A DNA stretch of 64,000 nt, from positions 620,001-684,000 of the forward strand of contig NZ_JAPWKF010000007.1 in assembly GCF_028283685.1 (NCBI RefSeq). Direction: 5' to 3'. The position numbers and the translations under genes are program-made. The DNA comes from Edaphobacter sp. (GTDB taxonomy: Bacteria > Acidobacteriota > Terriglobia > Terriglobales > Acidobacteriaceae). The notes under the pieces were generated by a model that ran no database searches, was not told the origin of the DNA, and worked only from the letters and a program-made list of their open reading frames with translations. Shown here one piece after another: positions 51,524-60,746 of this stretch (position 1 is its first letter; each line of letters starts with the position of its first letter).

Positions 51524-51603
51524 TCCCAGGTAACCTCCATGCTCGAAGATGTTGACAGCTCATAGGCTTGCGAGCCACCGAAACCACCATCATACTGACA
51601 ACA

Positions 51604-52152
51604 ATGCCCGATCTCGCGACATCTCCGTCCGCAGCACGCGCCGGCCGCGCCACAGGTGCCATGTTTTTCGCCTTCTTCGGCGCAGCGTGGCTGATCCTGG
51701 GAGCACTGCGTTCAGGACACGCCTCTTTCCTGTTCTTTGCTGTCGTCCTGCTGATCGCCGCGAGCATCTTCTTCCTCGCTCTCCGCCATTACGGCGTCAA
51801 TCGGAGCGCTCGCGAAGCAGTGGCGGAAACCCCGGCATCCCGGCGACGCTCGCGCTGGTTCAATATCATCAACGCGCTCCAGTGGTTTGCCATCTTCCTG
51901 GTCAGCAACATTCTCGCCAACCTGCATCACGGCGAATGGATCATCCCCGCCATCATTCTTATCGTTGGACTGCACTTCTTCCCGCTTGCCCGGCTCTTCT
52001 GCTACCCGCCTCACTACATCACGGGAGCCGTGTTGGTCCTCATCGCGGCGGGTTACCCCTTCCTCGCGCCCGGAGGTCCGGCAAGCCCTGCTGGCAGCTT
52101 CGCAACCGGCCTTGTGCTCTGGGTAAGCGCTCTCTACGGACTCAGCACCTAG
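51604..52152 (+). CDS. small multispanning membrane protein
   Basis: This protein (182 residues) has five to six hydrophobic segments: MFFAFFGAAWLILGAL, FLFFAVVLLIAASIFF, NIINALQWFAIFLVSNIL, WIIPAIILIVGLHFFPLA, a short YITGAVLVLIAAGYPF and FATGLVLWVSALYGL. A basic stretch (ASRRRSRW, near residue 80) lies between the second and third. I do not recognise a named function. The sequence around HFFPLARLFCYPPHYITG near 135 looks like a conserved signature of a small uncharacterised membrane family. The ATG at 51604 starts just before the first segment, though the frame is open for twelve more codons. recO converges on it with a gap of six bases. Confidence 0.7.
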   Translation: MPDLATSPSAARAGRATGAMFFAFFGAAWLILGALRSGHASFLFFAVVLLIAASIFFLALRHYGVNRSAREAVAETPASRRRSRWFNIINALQWFAIFLVSNILANLHHGEWIIPAIILIVGLHFFPLARLFCYPPHYITGAVLVLIAAGYPFLAPGGPASPAGSFATGLVLWVSALYGLST

Positions 52153-52158
52153 GCTGTA

Positions 52159-52893
52159 TCAACGTTCCAGGGCACGCGCGCTTCTGATGCGGCGCTCCAG
52201 GTGGCGCTCCAGCAATCCCACGGCAAAGCTGCGCAGATCGGCGGCGCGATTCCTCGGCCACTCCTCCTTCGCCAACTCCTCGACCGGCGTGCGGAAGAAC
52301 CGCTGCGCCTCTGCGACGGAAGCTACGCTGAGCGCCGCGCTGCCACTGCGCTTGTCCTCGGAGCACATGACTCCGTCAGCAGCGGTAGACCACCACACTG
52401 TGCCTCCGCGAAGGTCCAGACCGCAGGCTGCGCAGTGGCCCAGCGCCGGCATCCACCCCATCAGCCGGCTCACCCACAGGGTGAAATAGGTCACCGGCAT
52501 CCACACCCGTCCGATCTTCATCTCGGCGATTACGGCCAGTGCCAGCCGGAAGACCGCATCCTCAGGCGCCTGGTCCGGCAACACCTCTTCCAGAATCTCA
52601 GCGACCAGCTCGAGCGCCGCCGTGCGCTCGTAGTCCACCGGGTCAGTCAGCGGCGACCAGAGGATCTCGAATGCATCCAGCCGCATCAGCTCCTGCTTCG
52701 GCTTCTCGGCATAACTGGCGCGAACGTAGGTCATCGGCTCCAGCGCCCCGCCGAACCGGCGACGGGAGCGCATCGCATGACGCGCCACTCCCTTGATGCG
52801 TCCTTGCTGCCGCGTCAGCAGACTTACCAGCAGATCGGCCTCTTCAAACGGCCAGGTACGCAGCACGATCGCCTCATCCTGCCTTTGCGTCAT
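52159..52893 (-). CDS. recO: DNA repair protein RecO
   Basis: RecO mediates RecA loading on gapped DNA with RecF and RecR and anneals strands. The product (244 residues) begins with an OB fold (EAIVLRTWPFEEADLLVSLLTRQQGRIKGVARHAMRSR region). A helical region follows with FRLALAVIAEMKIG and GWMPALGHCAACGLDL near 150; this zinc-type segment keeps HCAAC and a later MCSED cysteine. I chose the ATG at 52893 because family members start about five residues before EAIVLRT; an ATG four codons earlier (52905) is also possible. It overlaps no neighbour; a ferredoxin gene lies upstream on the same strand. Confidence 0.9.
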   Translation of the reverse strand: MTQRQDEAIVLRTWPFEEADLLVSLLTRQQGRIKGVARHAMRSRRRFGGALEPMTYVRASYAEKPKQELMRLDAFEILWSPLTDPVDYERTAALELVAEILEEVLPDQAPEDAVFRLALAVIAEMKIGRVWMPVTYFTLWVSRLMGWMPALGHCAACGLDLRGGTVWWSTAADGVMCSEDKRSGSAALSVASVAEAQRFFRTPVEELAKEEWPRNRAADLRSFAVGLLERHLERRIRSARALER

Positions 52894-52939
52894 CGCACCC
52901 GCCATCCTGCACAGATCTCAAGATCGTCTCCCAACGCAA

Positions 52940-52967
52940 CGATGCGCAGCCACAGGGCTGCGCATCG
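52940..52967 (-). terminator. hairpin between ferredoxin and recO
   Basis: CGATGCGCAGCC (52940-52951) and GGCTGCGCATCG (52956-52967) form a perfect 12-base stem with a four-base loop, 22 bases after the ferredoxin stop codon. There is no U-tract. Confidence 0.55.
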
Positions 52968-52989
52968 CTCCTTTAACTCCACCCAGAGG

Positions 52990-53250
52990 TTAGCGGCCGT
53001 AGTGATCGGCGGCCTTCTGCTGGAAGTTGACCCACTTCTCCGGCAGGTCGTCACCGGCGTAGATCGCCGAGACCGGGCAGACGGGTACGCATGCACCGCA
53101 GTCGATGCACTCGACCGGGTCGATGAAGAGCTGCTCGGCATCGCCGTGACCGCCTTCGTCCTTCTTCGGGTGGATGCAGTCCACCGGGCAGGCGTCGACA
53201 CATGCAGTGTCCTTCGTTCCGATGCACGGTTCCGCAATCACATAAGCCAT
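52990..53250 (-). CDS. fdxA: 7Fe-8S ferredoxin
   Basis: This 86-residue ferredoxin carries the cysteine pattern of two iron-sulfur clusters: PCIGTKDTACVDACPVDC (residues 8-25) and ECIDCGACVPVCPVSAI (about 47-63). The C-x7-C-x3-C-P spacing in the first motif matches the ferredoxins of Thermus and Azotobacter, which hold one [3Fe-4S] and one [4Fe-4S] cluster. It transfers electrons in the cytoplasm; the partner is unknown. The start is supported by GGGAGA seven bases upstream. The segment between the motifs has many acidic residues (KKDEGGHGDAE), and the protein is very acidic overall. Confidence 0.9.
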   Translation of the reverse strand: MAYVIAEPCIGTKDTACVDACPVDCIHPKKDEGGHGDAEQLFIDPVECIDCGACVPVCPVSAIYAGDDLPEKWVNFQQKAADHYGR

Positions 53251-53388
53251 TTCTTAGTCTCCCTTGAATCTAATCTTGTGCCGCCGCTGAAAACATCGTC
53301 TTTCAGTTGTGGGGCTTAAGAAGATTCTAGCAGCATTTTCTTCCTGCCCGGCAAACGAAAATCCCTGTAAACACGGACCTTTTCAGCC

Positions 53389-54264
53389 CTATTTCCCCGC
53401 TGCCGCGCGCCTCGCCGCAAACTCCGCAGGCGTCGGAATCGAGCCCAGCTCGCGTCCCGCAAACATCTCCGTGAAGATGTGCACGATCTCGTCTTGTATC
53501 AAGCCATTCGTGGCCAATACCTCACGGCTGTCCAGCGTGAATTTGCCGCCGTCGAAGTGCGAGACGGTTCCGCCAGCCTCCTCCACCATAAGTACGCCAG
53601 CCGACGTATCCCAGGGGTTCAGGTTGAACTCCCAGAAACCCTCCAGCCGTCCGCATGCCACGTAGGCCAGATCCAGCCCGGCCGAGCCTGCACGGCGGAC
53701 TCCATGCGAGCGCAGCGTAATCTGCTGATAGAAATGGATGTTCGGGCTGCCATGCCGCTTCTGGCTGGGGAAGCCAGTCGCCGTCAACGACTCCTGCAGC
53801 GTCTTCACCTTCGAGGCATGGATCCGGCGTCCGTTCAGCCATGCGCCCTTGCCCTTTTCCGTCACAAACATCTCGTCGCGCAGCGGATCGTAGGTCACGC
53901 CAGCGATCATTTCGCCATCCTCGTTCGCCGCCAGGCCCGGCTTGCGCCGCTCCAGCCCCAGCAGCACGCAAAAAGCCGGAAACCCGTGCGCAAAGTTGGT
54001 TGTGCCGTCCAGCGGATCGACGTACCAGCGATACTCGCTGTCCAGGCGATCGCGCGTGCCCTCTTCGCCATAGACGCCATGGTCAGGAAACGCCGCATGC
54101 AGCTTCTCGCGGATCAGCTTCTCGCTGGCCTTATCGGCCTCCGTCACCAGGTCGACATCGCCTTTGTACTCGGCCGTCACACCCTTCTGGTAGAAGTTCT
54201 TCAGCAACGCACCCGCCTCGCGCGCAATCCCCTCGGCGACATCGACAAACTCAAACTGGCTCAC
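53389..54264 (-). CDS. suhB: inositol monophosphatase family protein (SuhB-like)
   Basis: These magnesium-dependent phosphatases hydrolyse inositol-1-phosphate and related sugar phosphates. The 291-residue product shows the metal-binding core GVYGEEGTRD near residue 70, DPLDGTTNFAHGFPAF near 93-108 and NPWDTSAGVLMVEEAGG near 220. The GTG at 54264 was chosen because AAGGAG lies five bases upstream and the following sequence matches the family start; the frame is open for 24 more codons. SuhB in E. coli also acts in transcription antitermination, but nothing here shows that. It lies between the ferredoxin gene and a VWFA gene on the same strand. Confidence 0.88.
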   Translation of the reverse strand: MSQFEFVDVAEGIAREAGALLKNFYQKGVTAEYKGDVDLVTEADKASEKLIREKLHAAFPDHGVYGEEGTRDRLDSEYRWYVDPLDGTTNFAHGFPAFCVLLGLERRKPGLAANEDGEMIAGVTYDPLRDEMFVTEKGKGAWLNGRRIHASKVKTLQESLTATGFPSQKRHGSPNIHFYQQITLRSHGVRRAGSAGLDLAYVACGRLEGFWEFNLNPWDTSAGVLMVEEAGGTVSHFDGGKFTLDSREVLATNGLIQDEIVHIFTEMFAGRELGSIPTPAEFAARRAAAGK

Positions 54265-54416
54265 AGGTACTCCTTCTCCACTCAACTTTAACTGCACCAC
54301 GGCATTTACGAACAGTCTCGCCTCTTGCGGCCGCAAAGGCTATAGGCCAATCGTGTCATCCGCCACAGCACTCATCTGTCCAGACTGTCTCAACGAGTAA
54401 GATGCGCAACGTAGCT

Positions 54417-55403
54417 CTACCGCCCATCGGCGAAGTACCCGCTGCGATGCCGCAGGTCGTACTTCTCGCGCAGCGCCGGGTCCTTCATGCGCACCTTTAC
54501 CGTGCGGAAAGAGCTGTCCCGCCCACGCTGCGGCGCATAGTAGCCCAGCACATACTGCGTACGCAGATCGTCCGAGACCTGCGCAAACGCCGGCGCCAGA
54601 TCACTTTTATCCTCGACATAGAAGTACTTCCCTCCCGTGTCGTTCGACATCTGCACCAGCGCATGTTCGCCGCCCGTATCGCGCCCCGCGTCCGCCCAGA
54701 TCGGCACGATGATGATCGAGTAGATCATCGCCCCGGCACGCTGCGCCTCTTCCAGCGCCTGCGCATAGCGGGAGCGCTTCGCCGTATCCGAACCATCGGT
54801 AATCAACACGAGCACGCGTCTGCGGCCTGCATCCTTCCGCGTCTGCGATAACCGCTCCGACGCCAGATAAATGGCGTCGTACAGCGCCGTTGCCGCACCA
54901 TGCTCAATCTCCCCCAGCCCCGATTCGATCCTCTTCTTCTGGTTCGTAAACGGCACAATCTCGCGCACAGTATCGGAGAAGTCCATCAGATCCAGCTCGT
55001 CCTGATCGCGCAGCAGCGTATTCACAAACTTCTTCGCCGCCTGCTTCTCCAGCGACTCGTTCCGCTGCACACTCTCACTGCCGTCGATCGCCAGCACAAT
55101 CGAAAGTGGTGTCGTCGACTCCCTCTCGAAGTACGAGATCTTCTGCACCTTGCCGTCTTCGACAATCTCGAAGTCGCCCTGCTGCAGGCCTCCGACCGGG
55201 GCTCCCGTCTTGTCCACCACATTCACGGCGATATTCACCAGCCGCGTCTCAACCTTCAGTGTAGGAACCTGGTTCTGGTTCGAAGGCGTCTGCTGCTGTT
55301 GCTGATCCGCATCCGGGTCCACCGACGGCATCGGTGGACGGCGCACGATCGGCGCCTGCAACAAGAACGCGCCCCCCAGCAACAACCCGGCCAGCATCTT
55401 CAC
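54417..55403 (-). CDS. VWFA-related exported protein with intact MIDAS
   Basis: The 328-residue protein is a second member of the VWFA-related family. A signal-like hydrophobic start (MKMLAGLLLGGAFLLQAPIV) is followed by a Gln/Pro-rich stretch (DQQQQQTPSNQNQ). A beta segment (RLVNIAVNVVDKTG, FEIVEDGKVQKISYF) and the VWA fold come next. Here the metal-ion site is complete: AIDGSES near residue 110 and LITDGSDT near 205, in contrast with the copy at 15994. The C terminus (YVLGYYAPQRGRDSSFRTVKVR) is typical. Its start overlaps the moaE stop by four bases, so it is the last gene of a moaD-moaE-vwfA operon. Ligand and role are unknown. Confidence 0.85.
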   Translation of the reverse strand: MKMLAGLLLGGAFLLQAPIVRRPPMPSVDPDADQQQQQTPSNQNQVPTLKVETRLVNIAVNVVDKTGAPVGGLQQGDFEIVEDGKVQKISYFERESTTPLSIVLAIDGSESVQRNESLEKQAAKKFVNTLLRDQDELDLMDFSDTVREIVPFTNQKKRIESGLGEIEHGAATALYDAIYLASERLSQTRKDAGRRRVLVLITDGSDTAKRSRYAQALEEAQRAGAMIYSIIIVPIWADAGRDTGGEHALVQMSNDTGGKYFYVEDKSDLAPAFAQVSDDLRTQYVLGYYAPQRGRDSSFRTVKVRMKDPALREKYDLRHRSGYFADGR

Positions 55404-55861
55404 GGCTGTCCACCCGTCCCATTAGACTGCGGCACGATCTCCTCCGGAAACGGCTCGCCGTCGGCCCACACCGCGCCGTCCTCAAACTGTTCCTTCTTCC
55501 AGATCGGTACCGTCTTCTTCAGCGTATCGATCAGCCACCGGCAGGCATCGAACGCCGCCCCGCGATGCGCCGAGGCCACCACGATCAGTACGCTCGTATC
55601 CCCCACCATCAGCCTGCCCAGCCGATGCACCAGCGCCACATCGCGTACACCGTACTTCGCAATCGCCTCTTCTGCCAGAGCCCTCATCTGCGAGAGCGCC
55701 ATATCGCGATACGCCTCATAGTCGAGATAAAGCGTCTTTCTTCCGCGCGTATTATCGCGAACAATGCCGTCGAAGACGCACACCGCACCATCAGCCCCCG
55801 CCTTCATTGCGGCTGCGATCTGATCCGCAGGAATCGCTTCCTCAACGATCTCAATCCTCAC
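55400..55861 (-). CDS. moaE: molybdopterin synthase catalytic subunit
   Basis: MoaE transfers sulfur from the MoaD thiocarboxylate to precursor Z, forming molybdopterin. The 153-residue protein shows VCVFDGIVRDNTRGRKTLYLDYEAY near residues 31-54, HRLGRLMVGDTSVLIVVASAHR near 79-100 and VPIWKKEQFEDGAVW near 117-131; the lysines in PIWKKE are the expected active-site residues. The GTG start at 55861 overlaps the moaD stop (GTGA), so both subunits are translated together. The VWFA gene overlaps its end. No other cofactor genes (moaA, moaC, mog) are in the window. Confidence 0.93.
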   Translation of the reverse strand: MRIEIVEEAIPADQIAAAMKAGADGAVCVFDGIVRDNTRGRKTLYLDYEAYRDMALSQMRALAEEAIAKYGVRDVALVHRLGRLMVGDTSVLIVVASAHRGAAFDACRWLIDTLKKTVPIWKKEQFEDGAVWADGEPFPEEIVPQSNGTGGQP

Positions 55862-56109
55862 CGCGCACCTCCGCTCACCGGAGGCAGCAGAGCAACCTCG
55901 TCGCCCTGCTGCAAGATATCCGCAACCCCGGCATACTCACGATTCACTGCGACCGCCAGTGACTGAAGCAGCTTTGGCCGCGACGCGGCGCGTGCCGCAT
56001 ACCGCTGCAGCAGGTCGCCCACCGTGCTGCCTTCGGGAAGTTCCATCTCCTCGCTCTCGCCGCCGAACTCTTCCTTCAGCACGCCAAAAAATAAGACCGT
56101 TACTCGCAT
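55858..56109 (-). CDS. moaD: molybdopterin synthase small subunit with extended C terminus
   Basis: MoaD is the ubiquitin-like sulfur carrier of molybdopterin synthase; its C-terminal Gly-Gly must normally be the very end so it can be adenylated and thiocarboxylated. The 83-residue protein starts MRVTVLFFGVLKEEFGGES, contains the family strand GSTVGDLLQRY near 27-37 and ends LLPPVSGGAR. The last two residues (Ala-Arg) follow the Gly-Gly, so the reactive terminus would need trimming. The extension is encoded right before the stop that overlaps the moaE GTG, which makes a frame error less likely. It begins the moaD-moaE-vwfA operon. Confidence 0.88.
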   Translation of the reverse strand: MRVTVLFFGVLKEEFGGESEEMELPEGSTVGDLLQRYAARAASRPKLLQSLAVAVNREYAGVADILQQGDEVALLPPVSGGAR

Positions 56110-56188
56110 ACTCCTGAAAAGAATACGCGACTATAGCCCTTTGACTCTCGCTGCCTGAAAAGATCACGCGCGCTCGAACATCCCACTC

Positions 56189-56722
56189 TCAGAACAGAAC
56201 TGGCTCTTTGGGATAGAGCACATGGCCATTCCGAACCTGGGCAAAAGAGGTCATCCGATGCGGCTTCAAATGGCTCGCTCCATCTGCCTTCACGAAGAGA
56301 TCATCGACTTCCACACCGCGTGCCAGCAACGCATCCGCAATCAGCGAACGGTGGCACCGCCACGGCAGAGACTCCGCGCACATTACCACTGCATGCTCCT
56401 GCTCCGGCAGCCCCGCAAGCCATTCGATCTCCCGCGCAAAGGCCTCGGTCTGCATGTAGTCTGCATAGCCGCGAAAGCTCTCGTTCTTCCATCCTGTGTT
56501 CACGCTCTCCTTCGCCGGAGGTCTGCGGCCTCCCAGCGCCTCGCGCCACACCCCACGAATGCCAATCCGCTCCAGCGAATCAAACAGCGCCGCCTGCGAA
56601 AACTGCGGGTGCCTCTTCGACCCCGGGAACCGCCGCACATCCACCAGCACCTTCACGCTGTTATCGCTCAGCGCAAGCAGAAACGGCTCGATTCCCAGCG
56701 TCGAATGTCCCACGGTCATCAT
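56189..56722 (-). CDS. DUF488 family protein
   Basis: This 177-residue protein belongs to the DUF488 family, of unknown function. Its opening MMTVGHSTLGIEPFLLAL, the segment VDVRRFPGSKRHPQFSQ near residues 28-44 and VMCAESLPWRCHRSLIAD near 111-128 are hallmarks; the Cys-(x)n-WRCHR pattern suggests a metal or substrate site. It is transcribed towards the moaD gene with a gap of about 80 bases and is divergent from nothing, since lon ends 109 bases upstream on the same strand. Length is normal for the family. A role in nucleic acid or thiol chemistry has been suggested only by motif. Confidence 0.85.
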   Translation of the reverse strand: MMTVGHSTLGIEPFLLALSDNSVKVLVDVRRFPGSKRHPQFSQAALFDSLERIGIRGVWREALGGRRPPAKESVNTGWKNESFRGYADYMQTEAFAREIEWLAGLPEQEHAVVMCAESLPWRCHRSLIADALLARGVEVDDLFVKADGASHLKPHRMTSFAQVRNGHVLYPKEPVLF

Positions 56723-56796
56723 GACGATGCTTCAGCCTCCAAAGACGAGAGGCGGCCCAGGCACAAGCCCGAACCGCCTCTTCCTCAACATCCATC

Positions 56797-56839
56797 CAGT
56801 GCATTCACGACAGTGCATTCACGCCAGTGCATTACACGC
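56797..56839. repeat. 14-bp tandem repeat, three units, containing the lon stop codon
   Basis: CAGTGCATTCACGA (56797-56810), CAGTGCATTCACGC (56811-56824) and CAGTGCATTACACGC (56825-56839) follow one another. The third unit contains the TAA stop of lon (minus strand, 56832-56834); the other two lie beyond it. Confidence 0.85.
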
Positions 56840-59279
56840 CCGCGTGGATTACCTCTTCGCGAACCGCCTCGTCCTCGACGACCTCCTGCACCGTCTTGGG
56901 CAGGGCAACCGCGAGAACCTCCTCGATGCGCGTCGCATAGTGGATCTTGACGCCAGCCACCTGGTCGGCGGTCAGGTCTTCATCCACCTGCGTCTTGCAC
57001 TCCAGCGGCAGAATCACGTCCCGCACCCCGGCGCGCTTGGCCGCAAGGAACTTCTCCTTGATGCCTCCCACCGGCAGCACATTGCCGCTCAGCGTGATCT
57101 CGCCCGTCATCGCGGTCAGCGGATGCACCGGCGTGTCCGTCAACAGGCTCACCAGCGCCGTCGCCATCGTAATGCCGGCCGAAGGACCGTCCTTCGGGAT
57201 CGCTCCCGCCGGTACGTGGATGTGAATATCCACGTCCTTGGTGAAGTCCTCCTCCAGGCCCAGCGTCGGCGCATTCGAGCGCACCCAGGTCAGTGCGGCC
57301 TGCATGCTCTCCTTCATCACGTCACCGATCTGGCCAGTGATCGTGAATCCGCCCTTGCCCTTCATCTTGTTCGCCTCGATGAAGAGCACGTCGCCACCCG
57401 CCGGTGTCCACGCCAAACCGACCGCAACTCCCGGCCGCTTCGTACGCTCCGCGATCTCCGTGTCCACCCGCACCTTGATGCCGCCAAGGAACTCGTGGAT
57501 CACCTCCTGCGTGATCACGGTCTTCTCCGTCGCCCCCTCGGCGATACGGCGAGCCACCTTCCGCGCCACCGTACCAATACGCTGCTCAAGCTTACGAACG
57601 CCCGCCTCGCGTGTGTAGTGCCGTGCCACATAGCCCACCGAGGCCGTCGGAAACTCGATCATCTCCGGATCGACGCCATTCTCCTTCAGCTGCCGCGGGA
57701 TCAGGTACTTCTCCGCGATGTTGACCTTCTCCTCCTCGGTGTAGCCTGTCAGCTCGATGATCTCCATACGGTCGAGCAGCGGGCCGGGAATCGTGTCCAG
57801 CTGGTTCGCCGTGCAGATGAACAGCACCTTCGACAGGTCGAACGGCTGGTCGAGGTAGTTGTCGCGGAACGTGTTGTTCTGTTCCGGGTCCAGCGTCTCG
57901 AGCAACGCGCTCGCAGGGTCGCCACGGAAGTCGCGTCCAAGCTTATCGATCTCGTCCAGCATGAAGACCGGGTCGTTGACTTCGACTCTCTTCAGGTGCT
58001 GAATGATCTGGCCCGGCAGAGCGCCGATGTACGTCCGGCGATGTCCGCGGATCTCCGCTTCATCGTGCATGCCGCCCAGCGAGATGCGCGAGAACTTGCG
58101 TCCCAGCGCCCGTGCGATCGAACGGCCAAGCGAGGTCTTACCCACGCCCGGAGGCCCGACAAAGCACAGGATCGGTCCCTTCATGTCCGGCTTCAGACGA
58201 CGCACCGAGAGGTAATCCAGGATGCGGTCCTTCACCTTCTTCAGGCCGTAGTGATCCTCGTCAAGAAACTCCTTCGCCTTCTTGATATCGACCTCAGCTG
58301 TCGCCGAACCCTTCGACCACGGCAGCACCGCCAGCCACTCCACGTAGTTGCGCGTGAGGCTGTAGTCGGCCGCCATCGGGCTCATCCGGCTTAACCGGCT
58401 CAGCTCCTTCAGGGCGTCCTTCTTGGTCTCCTCCGGCATCCCGGCAGCTTCGATCTTCTCCTTCAGCTCCGTGATGTCCTTCTGGCTCTCGTCAACGTCG
58501 CCAAGTTCCTTCTGGATCGCCTTCAGCTGCTCGCGCAGGTAGTAATCCCGCTGCGACTGCTGCACCGAATCCTGCACCTCGGTCTGGATCTTGTTGCGCA
58601 GCTGCTGCACCTCAAGCTCCTTCGCCAGGTGCTTGTTGATGCGCTCCAGACGCCTGGAGACGTCCGGGGTCTCAAGCAGCTCCTGCTTGTCGGTCGTCGT
58701 CAAAAACGGCAGCGACGAAGCGATGAAGTCCGCCAGGCGGCCGGGTTCCTCGATGTTGATTGCGATGGTCTGAAGATCGTCGGACAGCGTCGGCGAGGAG
58801 GTCACGATCTGCTGGAACTGGCTGACCACGTTCCGCTGCAGCGCCTCGCTCTCCGGCGTCTTCTCCGGCTCAATCTCGGGGATCAGTTCATACTCCGCCG
58901 TCATAAACGGCGTGGTCTGCGTAAACTCGCCCAGGTGAATGCGCTCGTTGCCTTCGGTGAAGACAAACAGACTCTGATTGGGCATCTTGACGACCTTGTG
59001 AACGGTCGCACGCGTGCCCACGGCGTACAGGTCGCTGGTCTGCGGCGTGTCCTGCCGGGCATCCCGCTGTGCGACGACAAGAATCGACTTCTCTTCACCC
59101 AGCGATTGAATCAGTTGAATAGAGCTCTCCCGCCCCACCGTAAGCGGCAGAACCGCATGGGGAAACAGGACTGTGTCTCGGACTGGCAGAACCGGAACCG
59201 GCCGTCTGTCGTTGGCACCTTCACTACCCTCGGGCTTGTGGGCCGTCGGCTTGATTACACTTACGAAGTCGTTTGCCAT
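56832..59279 (-). CDS. lon: ATP-dependent Lon protease
   Basis: Lon degrades misfolded and regulatory proteins in the cytoplasm. The 815-residue product has the N-terminal substrate-recognition domain ([19 protein letters not shown] near residues 30-48), a long coiled middle segment, the AAA+ module with [13 protein letters not shown] near 372-384 and [11 protein letters not shown] near 440, and the protease domain with GPSAGITM near 698. Its catalytic Ser is in PKDGPSAG and the Lys follows about 43 residues later. The ATG at 59279 has AAGGA six bases upstream. A three-unit 14-bp repeat overlaps its stop codon. No heat-shock operator is evident in the 465-base upstream gap. Confidence 0.95.
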   Translation of the reverse strand: MANDFVSVIKPTAHKPEGSEGANDRRPVPVLPVRDTVLFPHAVLPLTVGRESSIQLIQSLGEEKSILVVAQRDARQDTPQTSDLYAVGTRATVHKVVKMPNQSLFVFTEGNERIHLGEFTQTTPFMTAEYELIPEIEPEKTPESEALQRNVVSQFQQIVTSSPTLSDDLQTIAINIEEPGRLADFIASSLPFLTTTDKQELLETPDVSRRLERINKHLAKELEVQQLRNKIQTEVQDSVQQSQRDYYLREQLKAIQKELGDVDESQKDITELKEKIEAAGMPEETKKDALKELSRLSRMSPMAADYSLTRNYVEWLAVLPWSKGSATAEVDIKKAKEFLDEDHYGLKKVKDRILDYLSVRRLKPDMKGPILCFVGPPGVGKTSLGRSIARALGRKFSRISLGGMHDEAEIRGHRRTYIGALPGQIIQHLKRVEVNDPVFMLDEIDKLGRDFRGDPASALLETLDPEQNNTFRDNYLDQPFDLSKVLFICTANQLDTIPGPLLDRMEIIELTGYTEEEKVNIAEKYLIPRQLKENGVDPEMIEFPTASVGYVARHYTREAGVRKLEQRIGTVARKVARRIAEGATEKTVITQEVIHEFLGGIKVRVDTEIAERTKRPGVAVGLAWTPAGGDVLFIEANKMKGKGGFTITGQIGDVMKESMQAALTWVRSNAPTLGLEEDFTKDVDIHIHVPAGAIPKDGPSAGITMATALVSLLTDTPVHPLTAMTGEITLSGNVLPVGGIKEKFLAAKRAGVRDVILPLECKTQVDEDLTADQVAGVKIHYATRIEEVLAVALPKTVQEVVEDEAVREEVIHAGV

Positions 59280-59744
59280 TGAGTGTCCTTCTATCAAATT
59301 ATCAGCTATAGGATGCAGCAACTTTCAGAAAGTCGCAAACCACTCTGCCCTGGCGTACACCCTTCACCCCGGCCGCTTTGTGCCAAATCCGATCTCTTAC
59401 CCTTGTGAGACGCCTCTTCCACCTACTACGTATCGGCAAACCATCACGATTCCCGAGTGGATTCCCACTCTACTCCTCGCCAGGACATCGCAGACGAGCA
59501 CCGCAGGACATAAGGCCGCTTTAAACTCGCTTGTGCGGTGGCGGTCGAACAAATATTCTGTAAGTCTTTTTTTATGATCGACTTAAATGATTTATTTCAA
59601 AATCCTCCGACCATCGCCCAATCGCGCGTAGAAAACCTGTCCCACCGACAGGCAGATGCAAAACCTGCTCCCGGCAAGAGTTTGCGCACGGATCTTTGCG
59701 CACGAATCTAAGAAATAAGTCTGAAATCCGGTGGAACCTGAGAA
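59280..59744. other. gene-free region between pheA and lon
   Basis: These 465 bases upstream of lon (minus) and downstream of pheA (minus) hold a 14-bp tandem repeat at 59682 and a T-run near 59567, and should contain the lon promoter. I see no gene and no clear terminator after pheA other than a weak CCTGAG/CTCAG pairing near 59733. Confidence 0.55.
59682..59709. repeat. 14-bp tandem duplication downstream of pheA
   Basis: TTTGCGCACGGATC (59682-59695) is followed directly by TTTGCGCACGAATC (59696-59709), 13 of 14 bases identical. It lies 36 bases beyond the pheA stop codon. Confidence 0.85.
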
Positions 59745-60584
59745 TCAGGCCTCAGCGGCCCGATACCGGCCCAGGACCTTGACCATGCGCGCGTGTTCGG
59801 TCAGGGCCGACACTGCTGCCTCTGCCCTGGCGGGTGTGTCAAACCGAACGTCGACATAGAAGACGTACTCCCACGGGCTGCCCGGCACCGGTCTGGACTC
59901 GATCTTGGTCAGATCCACGCCTTCCGCCGCCAGGCGCTGCAGGGCAGCTACCAGGGTCCCCGGCCGGTGGTCGATCGCGAACGCGAGACTCATCTTGTTG
60001 TCTGCCTCCGGGCTGGGCAGCAACTGGGAATCGATCGTCCGGCGGATCAGGTGAAAGCGGGTAAAGTTCTGCGCATGATCCTCGACCCCTGCCTGCAGCA
60101 CGACGCCGCCATATTGCCTTGCGGCAAGCTCCGGAGCGATCCCGGCAGTATCTTTCAGCCCGTCGGCCATCACGTGCTTCACCGCGCCCGCCGTGTCGTA
60201 GAACGGCATCACCTCGAACTCCGGGTGCGAGGCCAGGAACTTGCGGCACTGCGAGAGCGCCACCGGATGCGAGAGCACCCGACGGATGTCCTCCGGCTTC
60301 ACTCCCGGCGCCGCGATCAGGTTGTGCCGTATGCGCAGCAGGCTCTCGCGTTCGACGCGTACGTCAAGCTCCAGCAACAGATCGTAGTGTTCGGCGACTG
60401 AACCGTGCAGGCTGTTTTCGATCGGCAGCACCGCCGCATCCACCTCGCCCGCCATCACCCGGCCCATCACCTCGGCCGAGATGTTGCACGGTACGATCTC
60501 GAGGTCGGCAACCTCTTTGCCCAGCATTGCTACCGTTGCCATGTGACTGTTCGAACCGGCCTCACCCTGAATCGCAATCCGCAA
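59745..60584 (-). CDS. pheA: prephenate dehydratase with ACT domain
   Basis: The enzyme converts prephenate to phenylpyruvate in phenylalanine synthesis. The 279-residue product is monofunctional, without a chorismate mutase domain. It has LPIENSLHGSVAEHYDLL near residues 55-72, the catalytic TAGAVKHV-like segment (YDTAGAVKHVMADG) near 150 and a C-terminal ACT domain for allosteric phenylalanine control (HRPGTLVAALQRLAAEGVDL, then the strand ESRPVPGSPWEY). I chose the TTG at 60584 because AGGAGG lies seven bases upstream and the encoded start MRIAIQGEAGS is typical; the in-frame ATG codons upstream lack a binding site. The gene is transcribed towards the gap before lon. Confidence 0.9.
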   Translation of the reverse strand: MRIAIQGEAGSNSHMATVAMLGKEVADLEIVPCNISAEVMGRVMAGEVDAAVLPIENSLHGSVAEHYDLLLELDVRVERESLLRIRHNLIAAPGVKPEDIRRVLSHPVALSQCRKFLASHPEFEVMPFYDTAGAVKHVMADGLKDTAGIAPELAARQYGGVVLQAGVEDHAQNFTRFHLIRRTIDSQLLPSPEADNKMSLAFAIDHRPGTLVAALQRLAAEGVDLTKIESRPVPGSPWEYVFYVDVRFDTPARAEAAVSALTEHARMVKVLGRYRAAEA

Positions 60585-60746
60585 AAAGTTGCCTCCTGTT
60601 TTGAAATTCATTTTATTCCCGCCCATGGCAACCTCGGCCTCCGCCGCCGCAACTTACATCTCGGAAGCCGCATGGAACAAGGGCATTCTTGCCGCAGCGA
60701 TGCGGCCCTGGCATTGAACAATTTCACGACTTAGGAGTGAACGCGC

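Noticed and set aside
59282-59577. 134-codon plus-strand frame continuing between lon and pheA
   Set aside because: It starts inside the reverse strand of lon, has no ribosome binding site and no recognisable domain.
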